Assembly (NCBI RefSeq): GCF_902502825.2
Contig: NZ_LR723670.1
Coordinates: 806,001 to 870,000 of the forward strand
Reading direction: 5' to 3'
DNA from: Pseudorhizobium flavum
GTDB taxonomy: Bacteria; Pseudomonadota; Alphaproteobacteria; Rhizobiales; Rhizobiaceae
DNA length: 64,000 nt
A program made the translations under genes and the position numbers. This document shows, piece by piece, positions 18,957 to 29,616 of this stretch (its first letter is position 1; the number at the start of each line of letters is the position of its first letter). Below the pieces are notes generated by a model. It was not told the DNA's origin, did no database searches, and saw only the letters and a program-made list of their open reading frames with translations.

Positions 18957-19541
18957 TCAGGGCAGGGCGTCGTAGCCGGCGGCGAAGCCAGTCAACTCGA
19001 TCGGTATGCCGACGCGGTCCTGGTCGACCGATTCCCGCAATGCGAAAACTGCGTTCTTGCCGGCCCGTAGAATGCGCATCAGCTCGTCGTCGATCTCCAC
19101 CTCCACATAGCATCCCTCGGAGAAGCAGCGGGTGAAGTAGGCGCGGCCGATATTGTTGTTGTCGACGAAGAGCTCCATGCCGTCCTTGAGCAGGACGCCG
19201 AGCGGCGCGAGGATGCGAAGGATCTTCGCCTTGCCGTCGGCAGTCTTCAGCACAACCACCGAAAGGCCGACTTCCGGTCGGTCATCGGCGATGACGTTCT
19301 GCATCAGCGCGCACTGTTCCGACGAGGCACCCGCAGGCCGGTCGCAAATGATCGACCATGCGCCGTGGTTGGAGCGCACCGCGCCGGGCTGCTGCCTCGA
19401 TGGCGTCGGTACGCGATCCTCCGGGGAAGGCGCAGCCTCCGTGCCGGGCGCCGGTGCAGCAGGTTGCTGTGCCTGCGCGGAAATTGTCGAGCCGGCAAGG
19501 ACAGCAACGAGACAGGCGACAATGATCGAGGAGCGACCCAT
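18957..19541 (-). CDS. Invasion-associated locus B (IalB) family exported protein
   Basis: A 194-residue secreted protein. The signal peptide covers about residues 1-24 (ending near SAQA), followed by a Pro/Ala-rich linker. The IalB domain follows, with HGAWSIICDRP, CALMQNV and CFSEGCYVEVEID giving the family cysteines. IalB was named from Bartonella, where it aids erythrocyte invasion; in free-living rhizobia its role is unknown. AGAGGG stands before the ATG at 19541. It is 80 bp upstream of tldD on the same strand and divergent from the cytochrome oxidase operon. Confidence 0.85.
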   Translation of the reverse strand: MGRSSIIVACLVAVLAGSTISAQAQQPAAPAPGTEAAPSPEDRVPTPSRQQPGAVRSNHGAWSIICDRPAGASSEQCALMQNVIADDRPEVGLSVVVLKTADGKAKILRILAPLGVLLKDGMELFVDNNNIGRAYFTRCFSEGCYVEVEIDDELMRILRAGKNAVFALRESVDQDRVGIPIELTGFAAGYDALP

Positions 19542-19847
19542 AAAACCCTCTGGACAGCGAATCGGTGCGGCTATTCTTGGCGTTGCAGGCGCGAAATGAA
19601 AAGCCCCGACCTCTTCCCAATCGAGTGAGGCGAAAATGGGACTGGTGTCCCGAGGGAGGGAGGTGGTGCACCCGGATTTTGTGCCAAAACCCGTGAGACT
19701 CTCGGCATTTGACGAAGCGCAAAAATGCCGCACGGCGTTTTCCCGCCAGATATTGCGGCGACCGTCAAACTGTGATTGAAGCAGGTCACATAGCCTGGAT
19801 TCTGCGTTTGAGGTTGATCCAGATCAAACGCCTGAGGAGAATTAGTG
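19542..19847. other. 306-bp divergent promoter region between ialB and coxB
   Basis: No gene is seen here. The region must hold the promoters for ialB (leftward) and the cytochrome oxidase operon (rightward). The only strong element found is the FNR/FixK-type palindrome at 19814-19827, followed by the coxB ribosome site GAGGAGA at 19834-19840. Confidence 0.7.
19814..19827. promoter_or_regulatory. Perfect FNR/FixK/Anr-type box upstream of coxB
   Basis: TTGATCCAGATCAA matches the consensus TTGAT-N4-ATCAA exactly on both arms. It ends 20 bases before the coxB ATG. A class II activator site would need a transcription start about 41 bp past its centre, which would be inside coxB. The position therefore suggests repression of the high-oxygen oxidase by an FNR/FixK protein when oxygen is low. 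That is inference from position. Confidence 0.7.
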
Positions 19848-20735
19848 ATGAACAGAGCTTTTGCGGTGATGACGGCGCTCATCTGTCTGCTCTTTGCTTC
19901 TGCCGGTTTCGCCGATCAGCCCACGCCCTGGCAGGTTGACCTGCAGGCCCCCGCCACGCCGATCATGCAGGAAATCAAGTGGTTCAATAACTACACCCTG
20001 TGGTTCATTGTCCCGATTACCTTCCTTGTTCTGATCCTTCTGGTCGTCGTTGTCATGAAGTTCCGCGCCAGCGCCAATCCGGTGCCGTCGCGTACGAGCC
20101 ACAACACGATGATCGAGATCATCTGGACGATCGGACCGGTTCTCGTTCTCTTCCTCATCGCGATCCCGTCCTTCAACCTCCTAAACGCGCAGCTGACGAT
20201 CCCGACTAACCCCGATCTGACCGTCAAGGCAACCGGCACCCAGTGGCTGTGGAGCTATGAATACGAGGGTGGCGAAACTCCGCTCGCCTTCGATTCCTAT
20301 ATCCTCAGGGACGAAGACCGTGCCGCGGCCGGCAAGGAAGATCTCGCCGCCTATCCGCGCCTGCTCGCCGTCGACAACGAAATGGTCGTGCCGGTGAACA
20401 AGACTGTTCGCCTGCTGGTAACGGCAGCGCCGACTGACGTCATCCACGCATTCGCCATGCCTGCCTTCGGCCTGAAAATCGACGCCGTGCCGGGCCGTCT
20501 CAACGAGACATGGTTCAAGGCGGAGAGGGAAGGCATGTATTATGGCCAGTGCTCGGAGCTCTGCGGCAAGGACCACGCCTTCATGCCGATCGCGATCCGC
20601 GTCGTCTCCGAAGAGCAGTACAACACCTGGCTGGCGGCCGCTCAGTCAGACCTGGCCGGGGCCAATCGCGCTCTGATGGCTGCAGTTGACGAGTCGGGTG
20701 ATGCCGTTCGCCTTGCGGCAACCGAATCCAAGTAA
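19848..20735 (+). CDS. coxB: Cytochrome c oxidase subunit II (aa3 type)
   Basis: A 295-residue subunit carrying the CuA centre that accepts electrons from cytochrome c. A signal peptide (about 1-22) is followed by two membrane helices (about 45-65 and 85-105) and the periplasmic cupredoxin domain. All CuA ligands are present: H200, C235, E237, C239, H243 and M246, in CSELCGKDHAFMP. GTQWLWSYEYEGG is the aromatic electron-entry region. The ATG at 19848 is preceded by GAGGAGA; a GTG one codon earlier is less likely. First gene of the operon, 15 bp before coxA. Confidence 0.96.
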   Translation: MNRAFAVMTALICLLFASAGFADQPTPWQVDLQAPATPIMQEIKWFNNYTLWFIVPITFLVLILLVVVVMKFRASANPVPSRTSHNTMIEIIWTIGPVLVLFLIAIPSFNLLNAQLTIPTNPDLTVKATGTQWLWSYEYEGGETPLAFDSYILRDEDRAAAGKEDLAAYPRLLAVDNEMVVPVNKTVRLLVTAAPTDVIHAFAMPAFGLKIDAVPGRLNETWFKAEREGMYYGQCSELCGKDHAFMPIAIRVVSEEQYNTWLAAAQSDLAGANRALMAAVDESGDAVRLAATESK

Positions 20736-22445
<1,710 letters not shown>

Positions 22446-22460
22446 TCCAGGCCTGAAAGA

Positions 22461-22487
22461 CAGGGCACCGCCTCCCGCGGTGCCCTG
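22461..22487 (+). terminator. Stem-loop between coxA and ctaB
   Basis: Perfect 11-bp stem CAGGGCACCGC / GCGGTGCCCTG with a 5-base loop, 15 bases after the coxA stop. No T-run follows (AGCAATAACAAAAA), so it may attenuate or protect the coxBA message rather than stop transcription fully. Confidence 0.55.
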
Positions 22488-22512
22488 AGCAATAACAAAA
22501 ACGGACAAGATA

Positions 22513-23466
22513 ATGACGGTAATTGATCACGATGCAGTTGGCGACGAGAGAGGCATCAGCCTTTCTGAAGCCAGTGCGCGCGATTTCTTCGAGCTTCTGA
22601 AGCCGCGGGTGATGTCGCTTGTGGTCTTTACCGCGCTCGTCGGGCTGGTCGTGGCGCCGGGTAACATCAATCCCGTCCTGGCTGCGATTTCCGTCCTGTG
22701 CATCGCCGTCGGCGCCGGCGCATCCGGGGCCCTGAACATGTGGTATGACGCCGATATCGATGCGGTCATGTCGCGTACGGCGAAGCGCCCCATCCCGTCA
22801 GGACGGATCGAGCCGCGCGAGGCGCTGGCCTTCGGCCTCACGCTCTCCGTCTTTTCCGTAGCGATCCTCGGGCTCGCCGTGAACTGGGCCGCTGCCTCTC
22901 TGCTGGCCTTTACGATCTTCTTCTATGCCGTCGTCTATACGATGTGGCTGAAGCGCTCGACGCCGCAGAACATCGTCATCGGCGGTGCCTCCGGTGCATT
23001 TCCGCCGATGATCGGCTGGGCCTGCGTCACCGGCAGCGTCTCGCTCGACAGCATCCTGCTCTTCCTCATCATCTTCCTGTGGACGCCCGCGCATTTCTGG
23101 GCTCTGGCGCTCTTCAAGATGCGCGACTACGGCTCGGTCGGCATTCCCATGATGCCAAACGTCGCCGGTGAGCGCTCCACGAAGAACCAGATCGTCGTCT
23201 ATGCCGTCCTGACTGCGGCCATCGCCGTCGCGCCCTATCTCACGGGGTTGGCGAGCCTCGGCTATGGCCTGTTCGCGGCGGTGCTTGGCGCTGTCTTCAT
23301 CTACTGTTCCATCGCCGTCTGGCGCATGCCGGATGGCGACCAGAAGATGATCGCGGCAAAGAAGATGTTTGCCTATTCGGTCTTCTACCTCTTCGCGATC
23401 TTCTCCGCCCTGCTTGCCGACTATTTCGCGGCCGGGCTGGCCAATCTGGCGGGAGGCATACAATGA
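22513..23466 (+). CDS. ctaB: Protoheme IX farnesyltransferase (heme O synthase)
   Basis: A 317-residue UbiA-family prenyltransferase with about nine membrane helices that adds a farnesyl group to heme B to make heme O, the precursor of heme A for the oxidase. The Asp-rich motif is [15 protein letters not shown] with RPIPSG following; the second conserved region is [16 protein letters not shown]. The ATG at 22513 lies 25 bases after the coxA-ctaB hairpin. Its stop overlaps the next small gene by four bases (ATGA). Confidence 0.95.
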   Translation: MTVIDHDAVGDERGISLSEASARDFFELLKPRVMSLVVFTALVGLVVAPGNINPVLAAISVLCIAVGAGASGALNMWYDADIDAVMSRTAKRPIPSGRIEPREALAFGLTLSVFSVAILGLAVNWAAASLLAFTIFFYAVVYTMWLKRSTPQNIVIGGASGAFPPMIGWACVTGSVSLDSILLFLIIFLWTPAHFWALALFKMRDYGSVGIPMMPNVAGERSTKNQIVVYAVLTAAIAVAPYLTGLASLGYGLFAAVLGAVFIYCSIAVWRMPDGDQKMIAAKKMFAYSVFYLFAIFSALLADYFAAGLANLAGGIQ

Positions 23467-23603
23467 TCGAGACCGTAAAGGTGACCGACAAGCAGAAGAA
23501 GTCGCGGCGCAACCGCAATGTTGCGCTCGGGCTGCTCCTCGCGGGGCTCGTCGGGCTCTTCTATGTCATCACCATCGTGAAGATCGGCGGCATCGGCGGT
23601 TGA
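23463..23603 (+). CDS. Small single-helix membrane protein in the cox operon (CoxF-like)
   Basis: A 46-residue protein. A basic N terminus ([10 protein letters not shown]) is followed by one membrane helix (about residues 20-40), and it ends KIGGIGG. Its ATG overlaps the ctaB stop (ATGA), and ctaG starts 10 bases after its stop with GAGG in between. Tiny proteins in this position between ctaB and ctaG are standard in alphaproteobacterial cox operons and are thought to assist assembly. No function is proven. Confidence 0.75.
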   Translation: MIETVKVTDKQKKSRRNRNVALGLLLAGLVGLFYVITIVKIGGIGG

Positions 23604-23613
23604 GGAGTGGAAC

Positions 23614-24216
23614 ATGACGCAGGTTAAGGCATCACAGGACAGACGGGTCGGCAACGGCACGATCATGGCGATGTGCTTCGTCTTCGTCGGCGGCATGATC
23701 GGCATGGCCTATGCGGCGGTGCCCCTCTACCAGCTGTTCTGCCAGGTGACCGGTTACAATGGCACGACCCAGCGGGCGGAGCAGTATTCCGACGTCATTC
23801 TGGATCAAACGCTCCCTGTAACCTTCGACGCCAACACGTCGAACGGCCTGAACTGGGATTTCAAGGCGGCGAAGCGCATCGAGCCGAAGATCGGCGAGAC
23901 CGTGCAGGTGACATTTACCGCGACGAACAGGTCGAGCGAACGCACCACCGGTACCGCGGTCTTCAACGTCACGCCCATGGAGGCGGGGGCCTACTTCAAC
24001 AAGGTCGAGTGCTTCTGCTTCACGGAGACGACGCTCCAGCCGGGCGAGAGCCTGGAAATGCCGGTGGTGTTCTTCGTTGATCCGGAGATCACCAAGGCCG
24101 AGGAAACAAAGAACATCAAGACGATCACGCTGTCTTACACCTTCTACCCCTCGCAGCCGTCCAAGCCTGTTGCGGCGGTTCAGGAAAAGGGTAAGCCGGT
24201 CAATGGGCAACTTTGA
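23614..24216 (+). CDS. ctaG: Cytochrome c oxidase assembly protein CtaG (Cox11)
   Basis: A 200-residue copper chaperone that delivers Cu to the CuB site. An N-terminal membrane anchor (about 15-37) ends in [17 protein letters not shown], containing the first conserved Cys. The beta domain has the copper-binding CFCF motif, C133 and C135, in [14 protein letters not shown] is also conserved. It sits between the small CoxF-like gene and coxC, as expected for the operon. Confidence 0.95.
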   Translation: MTQVKASQDRRVGNGTIMAMCFVFVGGMIGMAYAAVPLYQLFCQVTGYNGTTQRAEQYSDVILDQTLPVTFDANTSNGLNWDFKAAKRIEPKIGETVQVTFTATNRSSERTTGTAVFNVTPMEAGAYFNKVECFCFTETTLQPGESLEMPVVFFVDPEITKAEETKNIKTITLSYTFYPSQPSKPVAAVQEKGKPVNGQL

Positions 24217-24222
24217 GAGGAT

Positions 24223-24240
24223 TCGCCGGTTTTCCGGCGA
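24223..24240 (+). other. Short stem-loop between ctaG and coxC
   Basis: TCGCCGG-TTTT-CCGGCGA, a perfect 7-bp stem with a TTTT loop in the 50-base gap. There is no following T-run. It may adjust the ratio of downstream coxC message. Confidence 0.4.
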
Positions 24241-24266
24241 GCATGCAATGATCCGGGGATTCTGAC

Positions 24267-25142
24267 ATGGCCGACGCGCATCAGAAACATCACGACTACC
24301 ACATCATCGACCCGAGCCCCTGGCCGCTTATCGCGTCCATCGGCGCCTTTATCATCACCTTTGGCGGTGTCGGCTACATGCGCTACCTGAACGGTGGCGA
24401 GTTCAACATGCTCGGCATCAACTGGGCGTCGCCGTGGCTGTTCTACATTGGCCTCGCTATCATTCTCTACACCATGGTGGGCTGGTGGAGCGACACCATC
24501 AAGGAAGGCCGCGAGGGCAACCATACGCGGGTCGTTTCCCTGCATCTCCGCTACGGCATGATCATGTTCATCGCCTCCGAAGTCATGTTCTTCGTGGCGT
24601 GGTTCTGGGCCTTCTTCGATGCGAGCCTTTTCGCCAACGAGGCGATCCAGGCTTCGCGCGTGGAGTTTACGGGTGGACAGTGGCCGCCGGCCGGCGTCGA
24701 GGTTCTCGACCCGTGGCACCTGCCGCTCTACAATACCGTCATCCTGCTTCTCTCCGGTACCTGCGTGACCTGGGCCCACCACGCCCTGCTGCACAATGAC
24801 CGCAAAGGGCTCGTGAACGGGCTCGCACTCACTGTCGCGCTTGGCCTGTTGTTCTCCTTCGTGCAGGCCTACGAATACGCAACCGCTCCGTTCGAGTTCT
24901 CCAATTCGATCTATGGCGCGACCTTCTTCATGGCGACTGGCTTCCACGGCTTCCACGTCCTGATCGGTACGATCTTCCTGATCGTCTGCCTCATCCGTGC
25001 CATGCGTGGCGGGTTCACCCCGCAGCAGCACTTCGGGTTCGAGGCTGCGGCATGGTACTGGCACTTCGTCGACGTGGTGTGGCTGTTCCTCTTCTTCTCC
25101 ATCTACATCTGGGGTGGTTGGGGTGCTCCGCTCGCCCATTGA
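24267..25142 (+). CDS. coxC: Cytochrome c oxidase subunit III (aa3 type)
   Basis: A 291-residue, seven-helix subunit that stabilises the oxidase core and bears bound lipid. Family marks are HDYHIIDPSPWPL at the N terminus, RYGMIMFIASEVMFF, the loop EVLDPWHLPLYNT, and FFMATGFHGFHV with GTIFL. The C terminus AAWYYWHFVDVVWLFL-type segment is complete. Last structural gene of the operon; a stem-loop follows before SURF1. Confidence 0.96.
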   Translation: MADAHQKHHDYHIIDPSPWPLIASIGAFIITFGGVGYMRYLNGGEFNMLGINWASPWLFYIGLAIILYTMVGWWSDTIKEGREGNHTRVVSLHLRYGMIMFIASEVMFFVAWFWAFFDASLFANEAIQASRVEFTGGQWPPAGVEVLDPWHLPLYNTVILLLSGTCVTWAHHALLHNDRKGLVNGLALTVALGLLFSFVQAYEYATAPFEFSNSIYGATFFMATGFHGFHVLIGTIFLIVCLIRAMRGGFTPQQHFGFEAAAWYWHFVDVVWLFLFFSIYIWGGWGAPLAH

Positions 25143-25176
25143 TCGGGCGGGTCCAGAAGACCACATAGTTTCGAGG

Positions 25177-25203
25177 GGGCGGCGCAAGCCGCCCTTCTGC
25201 TTT
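25177..25203 (+). terminator. Stem-loop after coxC
   Basis: GGGCGGC-GCAA-GCCGCCC (25177-25194): a 7-bp GC stem with a GNRA-type tetraloop, then TTCTGCTTT. A weak intrinsic terminator or attenuator between coxC and the SURF1 gene. Confidence 0.55.
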
Positions 25204-25229
25204 CGAGGACTGACGAGCGGCATGAACGG

Positions 25230-25991
25230 ATGAACCACAACACGAAACCCCACCCAACGAGCCGGCTCAGGTCGGTCGTGACGTCGATCCTCGTTCTGCT
25301 CGCTCTTGCCATCCTTCTCTCACTCGGCACGTGGCAGGCGCAGCGTCTGGTCTGGAAGGAGCAGTTGCTCGCAGACATTGCGGAGCGTCACGCAGCGCCG
25401 CCGTTGGATGTCACGGAGATCGAGGCGCTGCTGGCCCGGGGCGAGGCTATCGAATACCGCGCCATGACGGCGAGGGGCGTTTTCGATCACGACCGGGAAC
25501 GGCACTTCTTCGCTACCCATGAAGGACGTACCGGCTTCTACATCTACACACCGCTGACAGTCGCGGATGGCCGAAGGCTCTTCGTCAACCGCGGCTTCGT
25601 GCCGTATGATCTGAAAGATCCAGCTCTGCGCCCGCAGGGCCAGGTTGAAGGAGAGGTGACGGTGAGCGGTTACGCCCGCTCCGAGCTGCTGGAGAAGCCT
25701 TCGGCCATCGTTCCCGATAACGACATTGCCAAGAACCTCTTCTACTGGAAGGATCTCGAAGGGATGGCCTCGTCAACCGGTCTGGACCGACGGGAGGTCC
25801 TCCCCTTGTTCATGGATGCCGATGAGTCCGTGACAAATCCCGGTGGGTGGCCGCAGGGAGGCGTGACGCAGTTCTCGCTGCCCAATAATCACCTGCAATA
25901 TGTGGTGACCTGGTACGGACTGGCAGCGGCGCTGGTCGCGGTTGTTGCGGGTGTCTGGTGGCGCCGCCGCCGGGGCTTGAACGACACCTGA
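25230..25991 (+). CDS. SURF1-family cytochrome oxidase biogenesis protein
   Basis: A 253-residue protein with one membrane helix at each end (about 14-34 and 225-243) and a periplasmic domain between them. Family motifs are LGTWQAQRLVWKEQL near the N terminus, VNRGFVPYDLKD and the C-terminal PNNHLQYVVTWYGLAA. SURF1 proteins assist heme A insertion into subunit I, in keeping with the position after coxC. An ATG at 25222 opens only a three-codon frame. Confidence 0.92.
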   Translation: MNHNTKPHPTSRLRSVVTSILVLLALAILLSLGTWQAQRLVWKEQLLADIAERHAAPPLDVTEIEALLARGEAIEYRAMTARGVFDHDRERHFFATHEGRTGFYIYTPLTVADGRRLFVNRGFVPYDLKDPALRPQGQVEGEVTVSGYARSELLEKPSAIVPDNDIAKNLFYWKDLEGMASSTGLDRREVLPLFMDADESVTNPGGWPQGGVTQFSLPNNHLQYVVTWYGLAAALVAVVAGVWWRRRRGLNDT

Positions 25992-26066
25992 CGAAGTTTT
26001 GGTTGGCGGTCGGAGAAGGGCTCGCCTATATGAACGGCAACATCCAGTTCCCAGCCAGCGGGTCGC

Positions 26067-27083
26067 ATGAACATCCATACCGAACAACACTTGGCCAAGC
26101 CGCCTCTGACAATCCGTCTCTGCGGCCCTCGCGGGTTCTGCGCCGGCGTCGATCGCGCCATCCAGATCGTTGTCCTCGCACTCAAGGCCTATGGAGCGCC
26201 GGTCTATGTCCGGCACGAGATCGTCCACAACCGCTATGTGGTCGAAGGGCTCGAAGCCAAGGGCGCGGTCTTCGTCGAGGAGCTTGACGAAATACCGCCG
26301 GAGCATCGCAACCAGCCGGTGGTATTCTCCGCGCACGGGGTCCCGAAGTCGGTACCGGCCGATGCGCAGGCCCGAAACCTCTTCTATCTGGATGCTACCT
26401 GCCCCCTCGTATCCAAGGTCCACAAGCAGGCCATGCGCCACCAGCGCCTCGGGCGGCACGTCATCCTGATCGGCCATGCGGGCCATCCAGAGGTGATCGG
26501 CACCATGGGGCAGCTTCCGGAAGGCAGCGTTTCCCTGGTCGAGACCGTGGAGGATGCCGAAGTCTATCTGCCGGAAGATCCGGACAATCTCGGCTTTGTG
26601 ACGCAGACGACGCTTTCCGTCGACGATACCGCCGGCGTGATCGCCAAGCTGCAGGAGAGGTTTCCCAGTCTGCAGGCTCCGGCTGCCGATTCCATCTGCT
26701 ATGCCACTACCAATCGCCAGGATGCCGTCAAGGAAGCAGCGCCCGGGTGTGACCTCTTCATCGTCGTCGGCGCCCCCAACTCCTCCAACTCCAAGCGCCT
26801 TGTCGAGGTGGCACTGAGGGCGGGCGCCCAACGCTCGCTACTGGTGCAGCGCGCCTCGGAACTGGATTGGGACGAAATCGGTCCGATCTCCACTCTCGGC
26901 ATATCGGCAGGCGCGTCTGCTCCGGAAGTCATCGTGGATGAGATCATAGGGGCCTTCCGTGAACGGTATGACGCGACCGTCGAACTGGCCATCACCGCCG
27001 AGGAGACAGAAAACTTCCTCGTCAATCGCGAGCTGCGCGGCGTGCCCCTCACGCGAGAGGACATGGCCTTCGTGAATGGGTGA
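26067..27083 (+). CDS. ispH: 4-hydroxy-3-methylbut-2-enyl diphosphate reductase
   Basis: A 338-residue iron-sulfur enzyme of the MEP pathway, giving IPP and DMAPP for isoprenoids, including the farnesyl group used for heme O. The three cluster cysteines are C25 ([10 protein letters not shown]), C112 ([11 protein letters not shown]) and C211 ([11 protein letters not shown]). HGVP and SAGASAPE are also conserved. The ATG at 26067 is 75 bases after the SURF1 gene. It is followed by thrB after about 80 bases. Confidence 0.96.
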   Translation: MNIHTEQHLAKPPLTIRLCGPRGFCAGVDRAIQIVVLALKAYGAPVYVRHEIVHNRYVVEGLEAKGAVFVEELDEIPPEHRNQPVVFSAHGVPKSVPADAQARNLFYLDATCPLVSKVHKQAMRHQRLGRHVILIGHAGHPEVIGTMGQLPEGSVSLVETVEDAEVYLPEDPDNLGFVTQTTLSVDDTAGVIAKLQERFPSLQAPAADSICYATTNRQDAVKEAAPGCDLFIVVGAPNSSNSKRLVEVALRAGAQRSLLVQRASELDWDEIGPISTLGISAGASAPEVIVDEIIGAFRERYDATVELAITAEETENFLVNRELRGVPLTREDMAFVNG

Positions 27084-27165
27084 CTTTTCGGCCGCCGGCG
27101 CGATAGTGTAGCGCCGATTCCCGAGGCGCCTCTGCGCCTCGCGCCGTTCATTGCGAGACACAGCC

Positions 27166-28140
27166 TTGGCCGTTTATACAGATATCACCGAAGACGACCT
27201 CAGAGACTTCCTGACCCAGTACGACGTCGGTGAGCTTACCTCCTACAAGGGCATCGCCGAGGGCGTCGAGAATTCGAACTTCCTGCTGCACACCACCCGT
27301 GAGCCGCTCATCCTGACCCTCTATGAGAAACGGGTGGAGAGGGCGGATCTGCCCTTCTTCCTCGGCCTGATGCAGCATCTGGCTGATCGCGGTCTCTCCT
27401 GTCCGCTGCCTCTGCCGCGCCGCGATGGTGCATTGCTCGGAGAGCTTTCAGGACGACCGGCGGCGTTGATCTCCTTCCTTGAGGGCATGTGGCTGAGGAA
27501 GCCGGAGGCGAAGCATTGCCGCGAAGTCGGCCGCGCCCTGGCGCAGATGCATCTTGCCGGGGAGGGGTTCCAGCTCACACGCCCCAACGCCCTGTCGCTG
27601 GAGGGCTGGAAGACCCTCTGGGAGAAATCCGCCGACCGTGCCGACGAAGTCGAGGCGGGACTGGAGGAGGAGATCGGGTCAGAACTCGCCTATCTCGATT
27701 CATGCTGGCCCCGCGACCTGCCGTTCGGTGTCATCCATGCAGATCTCTTTCAGGACAATGTCTTCTTCCTCGGAGACCAGTTGTCCGGCCTGATCGATTT
27801 CTACTTCGCCTGCAACGATATGCTCGCCTATGACGTCGCCATCTGCCTGAATGCCTGGTGCTTCGAGAAGGACGGCTCCTACAATCTCACGAAGGGTATG
27901 GCGCTCCTGGAAGGCTATGACGCGGTTCGCCCGCTTGCCGAGCCGGAGAGGGACGCGCTACCCGTCCTCTGCCGGGGATCCGCCCTGCGCTTCTTCCTGA
28001 CCAGGCTTTATGACTGGCTGACCACACCGGAAGGAGCGCTTGTCGTGAAAAAGGATCCGCTCGAATACCTGAGGAAGTTGCGCTTCCATCGGTCGATTGC
28101 CTCGAGTGTCGAGTATGGCCTGCCGGCGGAAGCGGTCTGA
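27166..28140 (+). CDS. thrB: Homoserine kinase (ThrB, APH-fold type)
   Basis: A 324-residue homoserine kinase of the aminoglycoside-phosphotransferase fold used by alphaproteobacteria rather than the GHMP type. It phosphorylates homoserine for threonine synthesis; thrC lies in this window at about 37 kb. GVENSNFLL and the catalytic loop [10 protein letters not shown] (HxD...N) are clear. No ATG is available: the family N terminus AVYTDIT is preceded by a TTG at 27166, taken as the start. Another TTG at 27151 would add five residues. The stop overlaps the rnhA ATG by one base. Confidence 0.9.
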   Translation: MAVYTDITEDDLRDFLTQYDVGELTSYKGIAEGVENSNFLLHTTREPLILTLYEKRVERADLPFFLGLMQHLADRGLSCPLPLPRRDGALLGELSGRPAALISFLEGMWLRKPEAKHCREVGRALAQMHLAGEGFQLTRPNALSLEGWKTLWEKSADRADEVEAGLEEEIGSELAYLDSCWPRDLPFGVIHADLFQDNVFFLGDQLSGLIDFYFACNDMLAYDVAICLNAWCFEKDGSYNLTKGMALLEGYDAVRPLAEPERDALPVLCRGSALRFFLTRLYDWLTTPEGALVVKKDPLEYLRKLRFHRSIASSVEYGLPAEAV

Positions 28141-28580
28141 TGAAGCACGTCGAGATATTCACGGACGGGGCATGCTCCGGCAATCCCGGCCCCGGTGGAT
28201 GGGGCGCGATCCTCCGCTATGGCGAGACGGAGAAGGAGATGTCCGGCGGCGAGGCGCAGACGACCAACAACCGCATGGAACTGATGGCCGCCATCCAGGC
28301 GCTCAATGCTCTCAAGACCCCCTGCGAGGTCGACCTCTATACCGACAGCGCCTATGTGAAGGACGGCATATCGAAGTGGATCTTCGGCTGGAAGAAGAAC
28401 GGCTGGAAGACCGCCGACAAGAAGCCGGTCAAGAACGCCGAGCTCTGGCAGCAACTGGAAGAGGCGCGCAACAAGCACAAGGTGACGCTGCACTGGATCA
28501 AGGGCCATGCCGGACACCCGGAAAACGAGCGCGCCGACGAGCTCGCGCGGCTCGGGATGGCACCTTTCAAGAAGCGCTGA
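28140..28580 (+). CDS. rnhA: Ribonuclease HI
   Basis: A 146-residue RNase H that cuts RNA in RNA-DNA hybrids. The DEDD catalytic residues are all present: D9 ([14 protein letters not shown]), E47 (NNRMELMA), D69 (LYTDSAYV) and D133 (ERADELA). The basic protrusion [15 protein letters not shown], typical of the E. coli type, is present. It overlaps thrB by one base (TGATG), a linkage common in rhizobia. The 138 bases after it hold no gene. Confidence 0.96.
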   Translation: MKHVEIFTDGACSGNPGPGGWGAILRYGETEKEMSGGEAQTTNNRMELMAAIQALNALKTPCEVDLYTDSAYVKDGISKWIFGWKKNGWKTADKKPVKNAELWQQLEEARNKHKVTLHWIKGHAGHPENERADELARLGMAPFKKR

Positions 28581-28718
28581 CAAGGTTCTGCCGCTCTCCT
28601 TGCACCCACCCCGCAAGCTTCACCCGGAGCGAAGTAGCTTCAATCCACTGTCGAGTTTCGGGGTTGCCCCACGCTCGGCGATACCTATTGTGCTCCACCG
28701 GACCATCGGGAGGTTGGA

Positions 28719-29027
28719 ATGATCCTTCATTGCGTATTTCTGAGATTCAAGTCGGCCGTCCAGGCGCAGGAGAAGCAGGAGATCTACGACTCCATCAGCG
28801 CGCTCGTTGGCGCGGTACCCGGGATGATCGATGTGAAACACGGACCGAACGTCTCGCCCGAAGGGTTGAACGGCGGTTTCCGCGACGGGTTCATCGTCCG
28901 CTTCGAGGACGCGGAAGCACGGGATGCCTATCTGGTGCATCCGGACCACGTCACCGTCGGTGACCGTATCGTCTCGCTGACGGATGGAGGACTTGCCGGC
29001 CTGATGGTCTTCGACATGGACGTATGA
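28719..29027 (+). CDS. Dabb-family (stress-responsive alpha/beta barrel) protein
   Basis: A 102-residue dimeric ferredoxin-like fold protein. MILHCVFLRFKS at the start, PGMIDVKHGPNVSPE in the middle and DAYLVHPDHV near the C terminus match the Dabb domain. Plant members are stress-induced; bacterial roles are mostly unknown. GGGAGG precedes the ATG by six bases. It is convergent with the peroxiredoxin gene across a strong stem-loop. Confidence 0.82.
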   Translation: MILHCVFLRFKSAVQAQEKQEIYDSISALVGAVPGMIDVKHGPNVSPEGLNGGFRDGFIVRFEDAEARDAYLVHPDHVTVGDRIVSLTDGGLAGLMVFDMDV

Positions 29028-29029
29028 AA

Positions 29030-29051
29030 AAGGGAGCCGTCCCGCTCCCTT
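29030..29051. terminator. Bidirectional intrinsic terminator
   Basis: AAGGGAGC (29030-29037) and GCTCCCTT (29044-29051) with a 6-base loop between two convergent genes. On the minus strand the stem runs directly into TTTTTC, so it is a good terminator for the peroxiredoxin gene. Confidence 0.75.
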
Positions 29052-29074
29052 CTAGGATAGGATGGTCGAGAGCG

Positions 29075-29560
29075 TTACAACTGCTCGATCATCGCCGCGG
29101 CGCCCGACACGGTGGCCTGGCCGGGGGAATCCTCGACATTGAGGGATTTGACCACTCCATCCTCGACCAGCATGGAGTAACGCTTCGAGCGGACACCGAG
29201 GCCGCCGGCAGATAGATCCACATCGAGGCCCAATGCCTTGGTAAAAGCGCCGTCCCAGTCGGACAGGTAGTGAATCTTCCCCATCCCGCCCGAAGATTGT
29301 GCCCAGGCACCCATCACGTGCCAGTCGTTGACCGCAACCACGGCGATATCATCGACGCCGCGCGACAGGATGGTGTCGCGATTTTCGAGATAGCCGGGCA
29401 GGTGGTTGAGCGAGCAGGTAGGCGTAAAGGCGCCGGGCACGGCAAAGAGGACGACGCGCTTGTCCTTGAACAACTGCTCCGTCGTGATTTCCACGGGGCC
29501 GTCAGCCGTCTTTTCCTTGAAGGTTGCGGAAGGCAGCTTATCGCCGATGGCAATGGTCAT
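29075..29560 (-). CDS. Peroxiredoxin, Prx5/glutaredoxin-dependent type
   Basis: A 161-residue atypical peroxiredoxin that reduces hydroperoxides. The peroxidatic cysteine is C49 in PGAFTPTCS, with the AVNDWHVMGAWAQ and SAGGLGVRSKRYSML blocks of the Prx5 class. There is no second conserved Cys at the usual Prx5 position, so glutaredoxin or glutathione is the likely reductant. It ends before the terminator at 29030-29051. Confidence 0.92.
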   Translation of the reverse strand: MTIAIGDKLPSATFKEKTADGPVEITTEQLFKDKRVVLFAVPGAFTPTCSLNHLPGYLENRDTILSRGVDDIAVVAVNDWHVMGAWAQSSGGMGKIHYLSDWDGAFTKALGLDVDLSAGGLGVRSKRYSMLVEDGVVKSLNVEDSPGQATVSGAAAMIEQL

Positions 29561-29616
29561 GGGAGTCTCCTCATCGATGGGCGCCCCAGCGCCGTCATCG
29601 GCACTATAGGTATGCT

